64,000 nt of DNA from Bacillota bacterium (GCA_023421075.1 JAEZUM010000024.1:1-64000), one strand, 5' to 3'. Numbered from the stretch's first letter, positions 14,938 to 24,794 are shown. Notes: generated by a model not told the origin, from the sequence alone. Numbers and translations are program-made.

Positions 14938-17058
14938 ATGTTAGCCGATGAAAAAGAAGAGTACCATAGTAAGAATGTATGTAATGTGAACCTGGAATGC
15001 AATCAAAAAATAGACACTAAGAAGCTTATGAAGATAGAAGAATTACGTAAGAATCGTAATTCAGAATATCCAGACTTCCTAAAGGTCTATTTTTTGAATC
15101 AAAGATTTTATATTAATAATGATTTTACAGAGGATGCGACGTTAGGCTACACCAAGGATCTTACCATAACACTTTGGAGTAAAAAGGCAGAGCAGATATT
15201 CGGTTATAAGAAGGAAGAGATCCTTGGACGGAATTTGTCGCTCATTGTGCCGGAGCATAAAATGAGCGAAATAAGAAATTTTTTATATAAATTGGAGAAT
15301 GGGGATACGATTAAAAGCTATGATTCTATAAGGATACATAAAAATGGAAAACTCATTCCGGTTGGGATATCGAATATCCCTTTATATAATGATAAAGGGG
15401 ATTTCGATGGGGTCTTCGTTCAGTACCGGGATATTACAGAGAAAATTCGGTTGCAAGAACAACTTGAATATACGGAGGAGTTATGGCGTAGTGCAATCCG
15501 TGGAGGTAAATTCGGGGTATGGGAGTGGAATATAGAATCAAATACGTTCCGATTCCATAATAAAATGTATGAGCCTTATGGATTAAATAACGGAAAAAAA
15601 GATAAGAGCTTTGATGATTGGCTTCGATTTGTTCATCCGGAGGATGTTCCTAAAATACTGAGTATGTTATATAATGCATTACAAGGAACAAGTTATCTAT
15701 GTGAGTTTCGTACCTTGGATAAGGACGGTCAATATATCTGGGTACGAGGTAAGGGTGAAGTTACGGAATGGGATAATAATGGGAATCCTATCAAAATGAT
15801 CGGTACGAATGAAGATATTACAGATCGTAAGCGGATTGAAGAAGAATTAGCGGAAAAATGCAGACTGCTTGAGAAATCCCAGAAGGAAGCAGAGCTTGCG
15901 AATCAAGCCAAGACGAAATTCTTGTCGTTGATGAGCCATGAGATACGGACTCCGATGAATGGTATTTTGGGTCTTATCCATTTGCTCACAAAGACAAAGC
16001 TCGATCAAAAGCAAGCGAAGTGGCTTAATATGCTTCAGGAATCGGTTGATTGTCAAATGATGATCATTAATAATATGCTGGATATTTCAAGAATCGAGGC
16101 TGGAAAGATTGAACCGGAGAATAATCTTTTCAACTTGAAAACACTTGTAACTGAGGTTTTTGATCAGCTGAGTGTTTTATGTAAACCCAAAAGACTGGAG
16201 GCAAGGCTTTACTTTGATCGTGATATAAAGCATATGGTGATTGGAGATAAATACCGAGTAAAGCAAATTCTGCTTAATCTGATCAATAATGCTGCCAAAT
16301 TCACAGATCACGGATCAGTAGCTCTTGAGGTAAGGTTGCTCCGTTCAGAGGAAAGTGCAGAGTGCATTGAATTCAAAGTGATTGATACCGGAATCGGTAT
16401 TTCGGAAGGAGATAAGGATAAAATATTTGATAGCTACTTCCAGGGTAATCTGTCGGCTAAAAAGAAACATATGGGAACCGGACTGGGCCTGTCCATATCA
16501 AAACAGCTGGCTCTCATGATGGAGGGAGATATTGAAGTGGATAGTATTCCGGGACAGGGAAGTGCTTTCCGGTTTGTCTGTAAGTTATCAAAATATAAGA
16601 AAACGGAAAGGTCCTCTGATATAGAAAATCAGGAAGAAATATCCACTCTGCAATCAGTTGACCTAGATATTTCGAATGGTCAAAATATTGTAAGAGATGA
16701 GATTATTCTTTGTGTGGAAGATAACGAAATCAATTTAGAGATTCTCGAAGCCATTATTAAAAACTATGGTTTTCATCTACTAACTGCAAGTAGTGGGGAA
16801 GAGGCACTTAGTTTGCTTGAGAAATATCAAGTGGATATTATATTAATGGATATCCAGATGCCAGTTATGAGCGGCTACGAGTTGACGAAGCTGATTCGAG
16901 AGAATGAAAGATTGAAGGATATTCCAATTATCGCGATGACGGCACATGCGATGGAGTCTGACAGAAAACAGTGCCTGGATGCCGGAATGAATGACTTTAT
17001 TCCTAAGCCGATTGATATCAAGAAGCTGATCGGTGTTATCTCCAGATATGTTGATTAG
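14938..17058 (+). CDS. PAS-PAS hybrid sensor histidine kinase
   Basis: Soluble hybrid kinase of 706 residues without membrane spans. Two PAS/PAC regions (about 45-165 with KKAEQIFGYKKEEILGRN; about 170-295 with FRTLDKDGQYIWVRGKGEV) precede a HisKA domain with His334 (LMSHEIRTPMNGILGL). The ATPase domain has LLNLINNAAKFTDHG, DTGIGI and GTGLGLSISKQL. The C-terminal receiver has Asp638 (IILMDIQMPVMSGYEL) and IPKPIDIKK. ATG 14938 (MLADEKEEYH) follows GGAGGG. It likely senses a cytoplasmic redox, ligand or energy cue and relays to a separate Hpt/regulator not in the window. Confidence 0.93.
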   Translation: MLADEKEEYHSKNVCNVNLECNQKIDTKKLMKIEELRKNRNSEYPDFLKVYFLNQRFYINNDFTEDATLGYTKDLTITLWSKKAEQIFGYKKEEILGRNLSLIVPEHKMSEIRNFLYKLENGDTIKSYDSIRIHKNGKLIPVGISNIPLYNDKGDFDGVFVQYRDITEKIRLQEQLEYTEELWRSAIRGGKFGVWEWNIESNTFRFHNKMYEPYGLNNGKKDKSFDDWLRFVHPEDVPKILSMLYNALQGTSYLCEFRTLDKDGQYIWVRGKGEVTEWDNNGNPIKMIGTNEDITDRKRIEEELAEKCRLLEKSQKEAELANQAKTKFLSLMSHEIRTPMNGILGLIHLLTKTKLDQKQAKWLNMLQESVDCQMMIINNMLDISRIEAGKIEPENNLFNLKTLVTEVFDQLSVLCKPKRLEARLYFDRDIKHMVIGDKYRVKQILLNLINNAAKFTDHGSVALEVRLLRSEESAECIEFKVIDTGIGISEGDKDKIFDSYFQGNLSAKKKHMGTGLGLSISKQLALMMEGDIEVDSIPGQGSAFRFVCKLSKYKKTERSSDIENQEEISTLQSVDLDISNGQNIVRDEIILCVEDNEINLEILEAIIKNYGFHLLTASSGEEALSLLEKYQVDIILMDIQMPVMSGYELTKLIRENERLKDIPIIAMTAHAMESDRKQCLDAGMNDFIPKPIDIKKLIGVISRYVD

Positions 17059-17154
17059 TCATGTTATAATTAAAAACTTGCCAGTGCTTACCTGTTGATT
17101 TTATCTGTATTTGCTTTGATCTTACCTATAAAGTTACTGGTGATCTTACCTAAG

Positions 17155-17183
17155 TTGACTCATATATGATATTATGGTAAGAT
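17155..17183 (+). promoter_or_regulatory. Promoter of the CvpA-like gene, with upstream direct repeat
   Basis: TTGACT (17155-17160), 17-base spacer, TAAGAT (17178-17183). Immediately upstream TGATCTTACCTA occurs twice (17118-17129 and 17141-17152, 23 bases apart), a possible activator site. Confidence 0.6.
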
Positions 17184-17250
17184 ACTTTAGTAATTTATGA
17201 ATGAAGCTTATCTGCTGGTATGTTTTTCGGCCCAGCAGAACGGGGGAAAT

Positions 17251-18723
17251 ATGACACTGGTTATTGGTATTATTACAACCATAATAACACTCTTGATCAT
17301 AGCACTGGAGGTTATGATCGGATACGAAAGAGGAATAAGAAAGAATGTGATTCGAGCGGTTATGTTAATCTTAGTAGCATTTCTGACACTCTTGATAACA
17401 CCGCCGATTGTTGAACTTATCGTACGCGAATTGATTTTAACAAATAAACTATATGATTATTTATATGGCCTTACCGGCATAAATCCGATCAGTTACGGAT
17501 TTGTTATGGAGAGTGCCGTGAATATGTTTACGGTATTTCTGAACCCGTTTGTATATGTAATATTATTCTGGGTTCTGAAGTTGATCTCCTTTGGAATATA
17601 CTTATTGATTGATCGATACATAATGAAAAGAAGATTAACGAATTTATTTCCTTGTCCTACGAAGAAAAGCAGTATAGCCGGCGCTGTACTGGGAGGCATC
17701 TATGCCATATTCATTGGAGCAATCTTCTTTATGCCGGTTAGTGCTTACTCTGAATTGCTTCATAATACGGAGCAGACGACAATCCTAGCGGATCGTGAGG
17801 AAGGTGTGGTATCAGAGCTGTTTGGTAATGTAAATTATGAAATAGCGGTCAGTTACCAGAGAACACCTTCGTATTATTTCTATAAATATACGGGGTCCAA
17901 ATTCTTTGGAGATGCTGTATTTGAAACACTTTCCGAAAAAGAGACTGAAGTTACCACGGTCTCGGTGGAGCAATATATCCCGTCTATTGCAAGGGTATAT
18001 CGAGCAGCCAAAGTATTACGAGATTCAAAGGGATCTTTGGAAACAGCGAATCTAACAGAGTATATAACATCCTTCAATCTTATTATTGATGAATTTGCAT
18101 CACAGCAGCTTATTATAGGAACAGATCAGGAGAAGCTCTCATTGATGAAGGAGATATTACATCAGAATGAGGCGATTCAAGCCAATAGAATGCTGAAGGC
18201 TATTACAGACAATATGAAATATAACTCATTATCCGATATGCAACAGGATATGAGCGTTTTGGTTGAGTTTTCCAGCTTGCTGAATGAGAAGAAGCTGTTA
18301 AATGATCTCTTCACGAACTCCACAGAGCTTTCTACAAGAGAATTGATCACAATGCTGGAGGATGATCTCATCCTAGAGATTGCTGATATGCTTTATTCCA
18401 TGAAACAGGCCGATATTGTTGTGCCAATGATAACCGAGAAGCTATTAGGACTATTATTTAATGATGGGGCTGCAGGAGAAGATGCGTTGTATCAGATCGA
18501 GAATTTCGGTGACACGAAGCAGGACTTTATCGAAGTATGTAAAGCCGGTAGACAGCTTGCATATCTTCTCAATTATGAAGTGAATAAGGAGGAAGCGTTA
18601 AGCTTCCTGGATGAAAGCATAACCACCTTAAGAAACTCTAAGCTGATTCAGAAGGAAAGACTGTTGGGAATAGAGGCAATCCTCAGGGATAAGCTGGTGA
18701 TCTTTCAAGAATTGGATCAATAG
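17251..18723 (+). CDS. CvpA-like membrane protein with long soluble tail
   Basis: About 490 residues from ATG 17251 (MTLVIGIITTII), which has GGGGGA upstream; an in-frame ATG at 17197 has no clear ribosome binding site. Four hydrophobic segments occupy the first ~165 residues, with the GYERGIRKNVIRA and AGAVLGGIYAIFIGAIFF pattern of CvpA-family proteins. The remaining ~320 residues are mostly helical and probably extracytoplasmic or membrane-apposed. CvpA proteins are linked to envelope stress and colicin V production, but this one is longer than the classic form. Single-gene transcription unit. Confidence 0.7.
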   Translation: MTLVIGIITTIITLLIIALEVMIGYERGIRKNVIRAVMLILVAFLTLLITPPIVELIVRELILTNKLYDYLYGLTGINPISYGFVMESAVNMFTVFLNPFVYVILFWVLKLISFGIYLLIDRYIMKRRLTNLFPCPTKKSSIAGAVLGGIYAIFIGAIFFMPVSAYSELLHNTEQTTILADREEGVVSELFGNVNYEIAVSYQRTPSYYFYKYTGSKFFGDAVFETLSEKETEVTTVSVEQYIPSIARVYRAAKVLRDSKGSLETANLTEYITSFNLIIDEFASQQLIIGTDQEKLSLMKEILHQNEAIQANRMLKAITDNMKYNSLSDMQQDMSVLVEFSSLLNEKKLLNDLFTNSTELSTRELITMLEDDLILEIADMLYSMKQADIVVPMITEKLLGLLFNDGAAGEDALYQIENFGDTKQDFIEVCKAGRQLAYLLNYEVNKEEALSFLDESITTLRNSKLIQKERLLGIEAILRDKLVIFQELDQ

Positions 18724-18773
18724 CAATCAGTTATGATTAGAAAAGAAGTAGAACTTAACATAATATAATTATG

Positions 18774-18813
18774 AAAAAGATTGAAGCCGGCATCGTCCGG
18801 CTTCAATCTTTTT
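18774..18813. terminator. Bidirectional terminator
   Basis: AGATTGAAGCCGG and CCGGCTTCAATCT form a perfect stem with A tract on the left and T tract on the right, between the convergent CvpA-like and TetR genes. Confidence 0.93.
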
Positions 18814-18853
18814 ATGCCATGAATTTCAGAATGCGATTAGGATGTAGGCTTTA

Positions 18854-19414
18854 TTACACATTAAAACTGGTGATTCCGCTATCAATGGCTTGCAGAATGA
18901 TTTCGGCCATACGGGTAGTTGATTCTGGCATGCCGTCTTTCAACCAGATCTGTAGCATGCTGACACAGCCTGCCAGTCCAAAGGCAGACAAGTATTCTTT
19001 GGTTCGCTCATCCACGCCCTGGTAAGGATGATAGGTGATAAAAATATTCATAATTCGTCGTTGAATATCGAGATCACAATTATCACTAAGAAGAGCCTTA
19101 AATAAATCGGAATTTTCTTTTATATACTCCAGGATTTGGTTCAAGGTCTGAAATGAAATAGGCTTGATTTGGTTATAATGTTGTTTATCCAAATGCTTTT
19201 TGATGTTTTCGATAACCTCATTGCAGGTGTATTCCAGAAGAGCATACTGATCCTGATAATGGGAATAAAAGGTACTTCGATTAATATCTGCAATTTCACA
19301 TAGCATTTTAACGGATATTTTTGAGATATGATTATCTTGTAACAGCTCAATCAACGCTTCTTGTAATATTAGTATTGTTAATTTAACGCGGCGGTCCATT
19401 TTCTCCTGCTTCAT
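18854..19414 (-). CDS. TetR/AcrR-family repressor
   Basis: The 186-residue regulator starts at MKQEKMDRRVK (ATG at 19412-19414), preceded by GAGGTG; an ATG four codons earlier overlaps that ribosome binding site and is not used. The N-terminal helix-turn-helix reads ISKISVKMLCEIADINRSTFYSHYQDQYALLEY; the rest is a helical ligand/dimer domain. It is divergent from the MMPL exporter gene, and CCAACA/TGTTGG palindromes lie between them. It therefore probably represses the exporter operon and itself. The inducer is unknown. Confidence 0.92.
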   Translation of the reverse strand: MKQEKMDRRVKLTILILQEALIELLQDNHISKISVKMLCEIADINRSTFYSHYQDQYALLEYTCNEVIENIKKHLDKQHYNQIKPISFQTLNQILEYIKENSDLFKALLSDNCDLDIQRRIMNIFITYHPYQGVDERTKEYLSAFGLAGCVSMLQIWLKDGMPESTTRMAEIILQAIDSGITSFNV

Positions 19415-19449
19415 GATACACCTCATAAGTATAAATTTTTTCTAAATTA

Positions 19450-19503
19450 CCAACAAATCAACTGAATATGTTGGATTACCGACTTTTTAGCCAACAGTGT
19501 TGG
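19450..19503. promoter_or_regulatory. TetR operator candidates
   Basis: CCAACAGTGTTGG (19491-19503) is a perfect 6-1-6 palindrome ending at the base before the exporter -35. A second wider pair of the same arms, CCAACA (19450-19455) and TGTTGG (19469-19474), lies closer to the repressor gene. Confidence 0.7.
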
Positions 19504-19532
19504 TTGAAAGACTACACTATGTTTATTATAAT
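19504..19532 (+). promoter_or_regulatory. Promoter of the MMPL exporter operon
   Basis: TTGAAA (19504-19509), 17-base spacer, consensus TATAAT (19527-19532). The operator palindrome directly abuts the -35. Confidence 0.8.
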
Positions 19533-19580
19533 TCATATAATATAAGAATTCAACGAATTGTTTCAAACACGGAGGGAATA

Positions 19581-21620
19581 GTGAACACAATAGCGAAGTT
19601 TATAATTAAACACAGAAAAAGTATAATCACGATATTTATCCTATTGGCATTGGTTAGTGCGGTACTACAGGCCTTTGTTAAGAAGAATTACGATATGGTA
19701 GATTATCTGCCCAAGGAAGCGGAATCAACCAAAGCTCTTTCCATTATGAATGAAGAATTTACAGAAACTATGCCGAATGCCAGTGTAATTATCAAGGATA
19801 TTACAGTGACAGAGGCACTGGAATATAAAGAGCAGCTTACCAATATAGAGGGTATTACACAGGTGGTTTGGCTTGATGATATGATTGATCTGAAGCAGCC
19901 GCTGGAAATGAACGATCCGGATACGGTCGAAGATTTCTATAAGAATGGGAATGCGTTGTTCTCGATCACAATTGCAAAGGGTACGGAACAGGAAACCTGT
20001 GCCAGAATAAGGGATTTCATCGGCGAGGATAACCTGTTGGCCGGAGAGGCGCCGGATCTTGCAGCAATGCAGGAAAGCACGAAAGCAGAGGTTATGGGTG
20101 CTATGCTCATTCTTGTTCCTGCAGTATTAATTATTCTGATTTTATCGACCTCCTCCTGGATAGAGCCCTTATTATTTGTTGCGACGATAGGAATTGCAAT
20201 ATTAATTAACATGGGTACGAACCTTTTCTTAGGGGAGATATCCTTCATGACCAACTCCATCAGTCCTATCTTACAGTTGGCGGTATCTCTGGACTATGCA
20301 ATTTTCTTAATGCATAGCTTTGCAGATAACCGCAAGAAGTATTCGGATGTAGAAGAAGCCATGTATCATTCGATTAAAACCTCGATTGTTACGGTAGCAG
20401 CCAGTGCACTAACCACCTTATTCGGGTTTATTGCATTAATGTTCATGAAATTCGGAATTGGAGCGGATCTTGGGATCAATCTTGCGAAAGGAATTATCTT
20501 TAGCTTTATTACCACGATGATTTTCCTGCCGGCTCTTACTCTGAGCTGTTATAAGCTGATGGATAAGGCAAATCACCGCCCGTTTATGCCCAGCTTTGAG
20601 AATATTAATAAGGTTTTATCAAAGCTCGCTCTTCCAATCATCCTACTCGTCATCGTACTGATTGTTCCTGGTTTCCTTGGTCAGGGCAGAACAGAGTTCC
20701 TCTACGGTAATTCGGGGATTGCAGCAAGTAATCGCAGCGGGCAGGATCGCCTGGCAATGGAGCAGGAATTCGGAAAGTCTACCATAATGGTATTGTTGGT
20801 TCCTCGTGGAGATATTGCGAAAGAGAAGAATTTAACACAGGATATTAATGCGATAGAACATGTTACCAGTGTTTTGTCATATGCAAATACGGTTGGAATA
20901 GCAATACCGGATCAGTTTCTTAGCGAAACAATCACTGAGCGCTTCTACTCCGAGAACTATGCTAGATTGATTATTTATACCGATACCTCTAGTGAGGGTG
21001 ACACTGCCTTTGATACGGTAGAGCGAATCAGAACTACTGCAAAGGCCTACTATGGCGATACTTCCTACTCTTTGGGGCAAAGCACAAATCTATATGATAT
21101 GAAGAATATAGTTGAAAAAGATAATACGTTAGTTAATGTAATTGCGATTATCTCGATATTTTTCGTACTGCTATTTTCCTTTCAATCACTTACACTACCT
21201 GTGATATTGGTCATAACAATTGAAGCAGGCATTTGGTTTAACCTTGCAATTCCATACTTCATGGGAACACAGATCAACTTTATCGGATATCTGGTATTAA
21301 GTACGGTGCAGCTGGGAGCAACCGTAGACTATGCGATATTACTTACGGATCATTATATGAACCATCGAAAAGAAATGACAGCGCGGTTGGCAATTCATAA
21401 GTCACTGGGTGAAACCTTCAAATCCATATTGGTCTCAGCATCTACCTTATCCATTGCCGGCTTTACCTTATATGCGACCTCCTCTAACTCGGGAGCAGCT
21501 GATATTGGTTTATTGCTTGGAAGAGGTACCATATTCTCATTTGTAATGGTACTTTGCTTCCTCCCTACGATGCTGGTTATCTTTGATCAGGCCATCGCAA
21601 AAACAACACGAAAAAAATAA
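19581..21620 (+). CDS. MMPL/RND-family exporter
   Basis: Membrane transporter of 679 residues from GTG 19581 (MNTIAKFIIKHRKSI), chosen because GGAGGG lies just upstream; the open frame extends further left without a ribosome binding site. It shows the two-fold RND pattern: TM1, an outside loop, then a five-span cluster (LVPAVLIILILSTSSW ... GDS-like SLDYAIFLMHSF), and the same again in the second half (QLGATVDYAILLTDHYMNHR). Paired conserved DYA motifs match proton-driven MMPL proteins that export lipids, drugs or fatty acids. It is followed by a secreted heptad-repeat protein and controlled by the divergent TetR. Confidence 0.93.
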   Translation: MNTIAKFIIKHRKSIITIFILLALVSAVLQAFVKKNYDMVDYLPKEAESTKALSIMNEEFTETMPNASVIIKDITVTEALEYKEQLTNIEGITQVVWLDDMIDLKQPLEMNDPDTVEDFYKNGNALFSITIAKGTEQETCARIRDFIGEDNLLAGEAPDLAAMQESTKAEVMGAMLILVPAVLIILILSTSSWIEPLLFVATIGIAILINMGTNLFLGEISFMTNSISPILQLAVSLDYAIFLMHSFADNRKKYSDVEEAMYHSIKTSIVTVAASALTTLFGFIALMFMKFGIGADLGINLAKGIIFSFITTMIFLPALTLSCYKLMDKANHRPFMPSFENINKVLSKLALPIILLVIVLIVPGFLGQGRTEFLYGNSGIAASNRSGQDRLAMEQEFGKSTIMVLLVPRGDIAKEKNLTQDINAIEHVTSVLSYANTVGIAIPDQFLSETITERFYSENYARLIIYTDTSSEGDTAFDTVERIRTTAKAYYGDTSYSLGQSTNLYDMKNIVEKDNTLVNVIAIISIFFVLLFSFQSLTLPVILVITIEAGIWFNLAIPYFMGTQINFIGYLVLSTVQLGATVDYAILLTDHYMNHRKEMTARLAIHKSLGETFKSILVSASTLSIAGFTLYATSSNSGAADIGLLLGRGTIFSFVMVLCFLPTMLVIFDQAIAKTTRKK

Positions 21621-21680
21621 TCCTCGAGATCAGGGATTCAATTGATACTCTGCAGTTAGTAATGAAAAGGAGCGAATAAC

Positions 21681-23540
21681 ATGAAATTAAAAAAAATAGT
21701 ATCGGTTGGTCTGGCAGCAACCATATTGATCGTAGCAACTACCATTAATCCATCTTTTGCAACAGAGAACAAAAATGGAACGAATCAAACTACGAACGTG
21801 AATCTGACTGCAGCCGTAGTTAGTAATAAGAGTGAGGTGGTATATGCCAAGCTATCCGTACAGGGAGATGTAAATGCGGTATATGTGGTAAATCATTTTG
21901 AAGTTGAAAAAGGCGGCAGTATAATCGATTATGGTAATTATAGTTCCGTTAAAAATCTTACCGAAAGTAAACCCATCGAAGCGGCAGGAGATAAGCTCAC
22001 CATGCAGGCAGAGGAAGGAGATTTCTATTATCAGGGAAATCTTGCTTCCATGGACTTACCATGGCTTGTAGAAATATCCTATGAATTGAACGGTGAGGCG
22101 GTAACCGGGCAGGAGGTTGCCGGGAAGACAGGCGTGCTTGGAATTCATATAAAGACAAAGCGCAATGATAAGGTCGATTCGGTGTTTTATGATAACTATA
22201 TGCTGCAGATATCACTTACCTTAGCAAGTGATAAGTGCAGTAATATTAAGGCGCCCGAAGCTACCATTGCGGAAGCAGGGAGCAGTACCATGCTTGTATT
22301 TACCGTAATGCCGGAAAAAACAGCTGATTTTAGTATTGAGGCGACAGTAAAAGATTTTGCCATGAGTGGAATAGAAATATCTGCTATGCCCTTCTCTATG
22401 AGTGTCGATGTGCCGGATACCGACGGTATGCTAAAGGATTTTAAAAAGCTGCCGGAAGCAATCTCAGAGTTAAATGAGGGAGTTGGGAAATTAGCCAAGG
22501 GAACCACAGAATTGAAACGAGGTGCTGACCGACTGAAGAACGGATCCGGTGAATTCGAGTATGGTCTCGTCGAATTAAAAAAGAATTCTACCAGAATTAC
22601 AGGTGCATCTGCTCAAATCAGGGAGGCATTGTCTAACATATCTGTTTCACTTAATCGTGGGACTTCAGGTGCAGATCTTAGTAGTATGGCACAGCTTCCG
22701 GCTGCCTTAAGTGAATTATCCGGTGGATTAAAGGATATCTCCTCAGGCTTAAATCAGTTGAAGGACGGCTATGGAAAAGCATACAATGCCCTTGATACAT
22801 CAATCCTTAATATACCGGATGCCGCAATAACAATGGATCAGATCAATCAACTATTTCCTGATGCCGGCAAGGAACAACGCACAATGCTGAACCAGCTTTA
22901 TGCATCCTATATGGCAGGGCAGGGTGTAAAAGGAACCTATGCACAGGTGAAGCAAGCCTTTGCTTCTGTTGCACCGACTCTGGAGAATATCACGGTAAAC
23001 CTTGATAAGATTAGTGGAGCTCTGGATGAGATGTCAGCTCAAATCGGAAGCTCCTTAACCGGTACGGATATCACAGCACAGCTTACTCAGCTTACGGAGG
23101 GACTTACTGAACTGGCCTATAATTATTCCCAATTTGACAACGGACTCAAGGACTATATGAATGGTGTCGCAACCTTAAGTTCCGGGTATCAACAGTTTGA
23201 TTCCGGACTTAGCGAATTTGTAATCGGAGTTTCGAATATGAATCATGGGGTATCAGAACTATATGATGGTACAACTACCATGAATAATGAGATTTCCAAA
23301 TTACCGGATCAGATGCAGAAGGAGATTGATACGTTAATGGAGGATTACGACAGTTCAGATTTTGAGGCCACCTCCTTTGTATCGGATAAGAATAACAACA
23401 CAGAACTGGTACAGTTTGTTATGAAATGCAGTGAGATAAAGCTTCCGGAGGAAGGGAATACAAGCAAGGATAATTCAGATGAAAAGAAAGAAACCATAAT
23501 CGATCGCTTTCTAGCTTTGTTCAAACGAGAAGAGAAATAA
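21681..23540 (+). CDS. Secreted heptad-repeat partner of the MMPL exporter (YhgE/Pip-like)
   Basis: A 619-residue exported protein with an N-terminal signal peptide (VSVGLAATILIVATTINPSFA). It has a beta-rich N-terminal domain (about 40-260) and a long helical region rich in L-x(2)-G/S-x(3)-L heptads (LNEGVGKLAKGTTELKRGAD; LSGGLKDISSGLNQLKDGYG). Such heptads are known from YhgE/Pip and ESX-like MMPL partners. The C-terminus (RFLALFKREEK) is charged and lacks a clear membrane anchor. It follows the exporter by 60 bases with AAGGAG upstream, so it is probably an extracytoplasmic accessory of the same pump. Confidence 0.75.
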   Translation: MKLKKIVSVGLAATILIVATTINPSFATENKNGTNQTTNVNLTAAVVSNKSEVVYAKLSVQGDVNAVYVVNHFEVEKGGSIIDYGNYSSVKNLTESKPIEAAGDKLTMQAEEGDFYYQGNLASMDLPWLVEISYELNGEAVTGQEVAGKTGVLGIHIKTKRNDKVDSVFYDNYMLQISLTLASDKCSNIKAPEATIAEAGSSTMLVFTVMPEKTADFSIEATVKDFAMSGIEISAMPFSMSVDVPDTDGMLKDFKKLPEAISELNEGVGKLAKGTTELKRGADRLKNGSGEFEYGLVELKKNSTRITGASAQIREALSNISVSLNRGTSGADLSSMAQLPAALSELSGGLKDISSGLNQLKDGYGKAYNALDTSILNIPDAAITMDQINQLFPDAGKEQRTMLNQLYASYMAGQGVKGTYAQVKQAFASVAPTLENITVNLDKISGALDEMSAQIGSSLTGTDITAQLTQLTEGLTELAYNYSQFDNGLKDYMNGVATLSSGYQQFDSGLSEFVIGVSNMNHGVSELYDGTTTMNNEISKLPDQMQKEIDTLMEDYDSSDFEATSFVSDKNNNTELVQFVMKCSEIKLPEEGNTSKDNSDEKKETIIDRFLALFKREEK

Positions 23541-23587
23541 GGATAAGCAGAATACAAGAGTAATAAGATTGATATTTTACGTATAAT

Positions 23588-23630
23588 AACCCGCTCACTC
23601 TATGATAGTATTGAGGTGAGCGGGTTTTGT
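23588..23630 (+). terminator. Terminator of the exporter operon
   Basis: AACCCGCTCAC (23588-23598) pairs with GTGAGCGGGTT (23616-23626), followed by TTTTG. Confidence 0.88.
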
Positions 23631-23716
23631 ATGTCTGTCGCTTATATTTCTACTCGTTTGAAGGTATTTAAGTGATTAAAGGCTGATTTTAATGAAACAA
23701 TTGCAATCAATTTCGC

Positions 23717-24319
23717 TTACTGTTTGATTTTAACTGCTAATACAGTATAAATGGCATCATTTATTTTAGACTTCTTTACAATATCAAAGCCGATTGCTAA
23801 CAATGTATTTTCCAGGTCCTCCGACGGAATACGAATGGACATTGGGGGGCCATCCATGATTAAATCGTCCTTTTCGTACTCCAGACATAATAAATGTCCT
23901 CCTGTTTTTAGCACCTCAAATATTTTTGTGAGTGCTGTTGAGAGTGAACTTACTTCGTGAAGAATTAAGGAAGCCATAACAAAATCAATACTGTGATTTT
24001 GAATACTTAAGCTTTCTGCATAATCTTGAAGCAATTGAATATTGCTCAATCCCTTTTCCTTTGCCTTATTTTCTATGATGCTAAGCATACGTTGGTCAGG
24101 ATCAACAGCATATACTGTGCTTGAAGTGCTCTCAGCCATTGGAATAGTAAAATAACCTGAGCCGGCACCGACATCGAGCAGGGTATGATTTTTTTGAATG
24201 GGCATTTGACGAATTAGAACTTCAGGGGGAATGAGTTGCTCCCTTTGTTTGCTATCTAAAAAGGCAATTTTGTTAAAAAATTTTTGATCTGGTTGATTGT
24301 TAGGATACATGTGATTCAT
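23717..24319 (-). CDS. Class I SAM-dependent methyltransferase
   Basis: A 200-residue methyltransferase of the UbiE/Methyltransf_11 type. Motif I is LLDVGAGSGYFTIPMA, the acidic post-I residue is in VYAVDPDQRML, and IDFVMASLILHEV follows. The substrate is unknown. A GGAGGT ribosome binding site precedes the ATG. Just upstream lies a motif shared with the promoter of the neighbouring Rrf2 regulator gene, on the same strand, suggesting control by that regulator. Confidence 0.88.
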   Translation of the reverse strand: MNHMYPNNQPDQKFFNKIAFLDSKQREQLIPPEVLIRQMPIQKNHTLLDVGAGSGYFTIPMAESTSSTVYAVDPDQRMLSIIENKAKEKGLSNIQLLQDYAESLSIQNHSIDFVMASLILHEVSSLSTALTKIFEVLKTGGHLLCLEYEKDDLIMDGPPMSIRIPSEDLENTLLAIGFDIVKKSKINDAIYTVLAVKIKQ

Positions 24320-24347
24320 AATAATACCTCCTATAAAATATAATGTG

Positions 24348-24367
24348 GACTGTAAATATCTATAATT
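24348..24367. promoter_or_regulatory. Shared motif before the methyltransferase (Rrf2 site candidate)
   Basis: GACTGTAAATATCT begins a 20-base segment matching 15 of 20 positions with 24821-24840 upstream of the Rrf2 gene. Confidence 0.45.
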
Positions 24368-24413
24368 GCACTAAAAATTTAAAACCGAAATTGTTATAGC
24401 TAGTAAGTCCTTT

Positions 24414-24794
24414 TTAAATAACGTCGTAAATACGTTTTTCTTTCAGGTAATTCACCATTTTATCCTCAGCTTCTCTCATTACCTTTTCGATGTGACAAGC
24501 ACGACTTTCATCCATTTCACAAGTGAAAAGAGCTCCACTGCCTTCAATGGCTTGAATGACATCAAAAAAGCTGATTTCAGTCTTATGCTTTCTAAGGCTA
24601 TAACCACCATTTACTCCTGGGGTAGACTGAATAAGATCAGCCTTGACTAATTGAGTGAGTATCTTGGACAGATAGGTAGGTGATATATTCATGTGACTGG
24701 CTAGAGGCTGTAGACTTAAATTGTCTTTACCTTCTTGCTTAACCAAATAGGTCATTATATGCAAGGCATAATTGGTTGCTTTCGTATATTTCAT
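24414..24794 (-). CDS. Rrf2-family transcriptional regulator
   Basis: A 126-residue winged-helix regulator: MKYTKATNYALHIMTYLV at the start and the recognition region LASHMNISPTYLSKILTQLVKADLI, followed by GVNGGYSL. Two cysteines occur in the region that holds the iron-sulfur ligands in IscR/NsrR (FTCEMDESRACH), but only two of the usual three are seen, so cluster binding is uncertain. It lies upstream of the methyltransferase on the same strand, separated by about 95 bases. Confidence 0.92.
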   Translation of the reverse strand: MKYTKATNYALHIMTYLVKQEGKDNLSLQPLASHMNISPTYLSKILTQLVKADLIQSTPGVNGGYSLRKHKTEISFFDVIQAIEGSGALFTCEMDESRACHIEKVMREAEDKMVNYLKEKRIYDVI

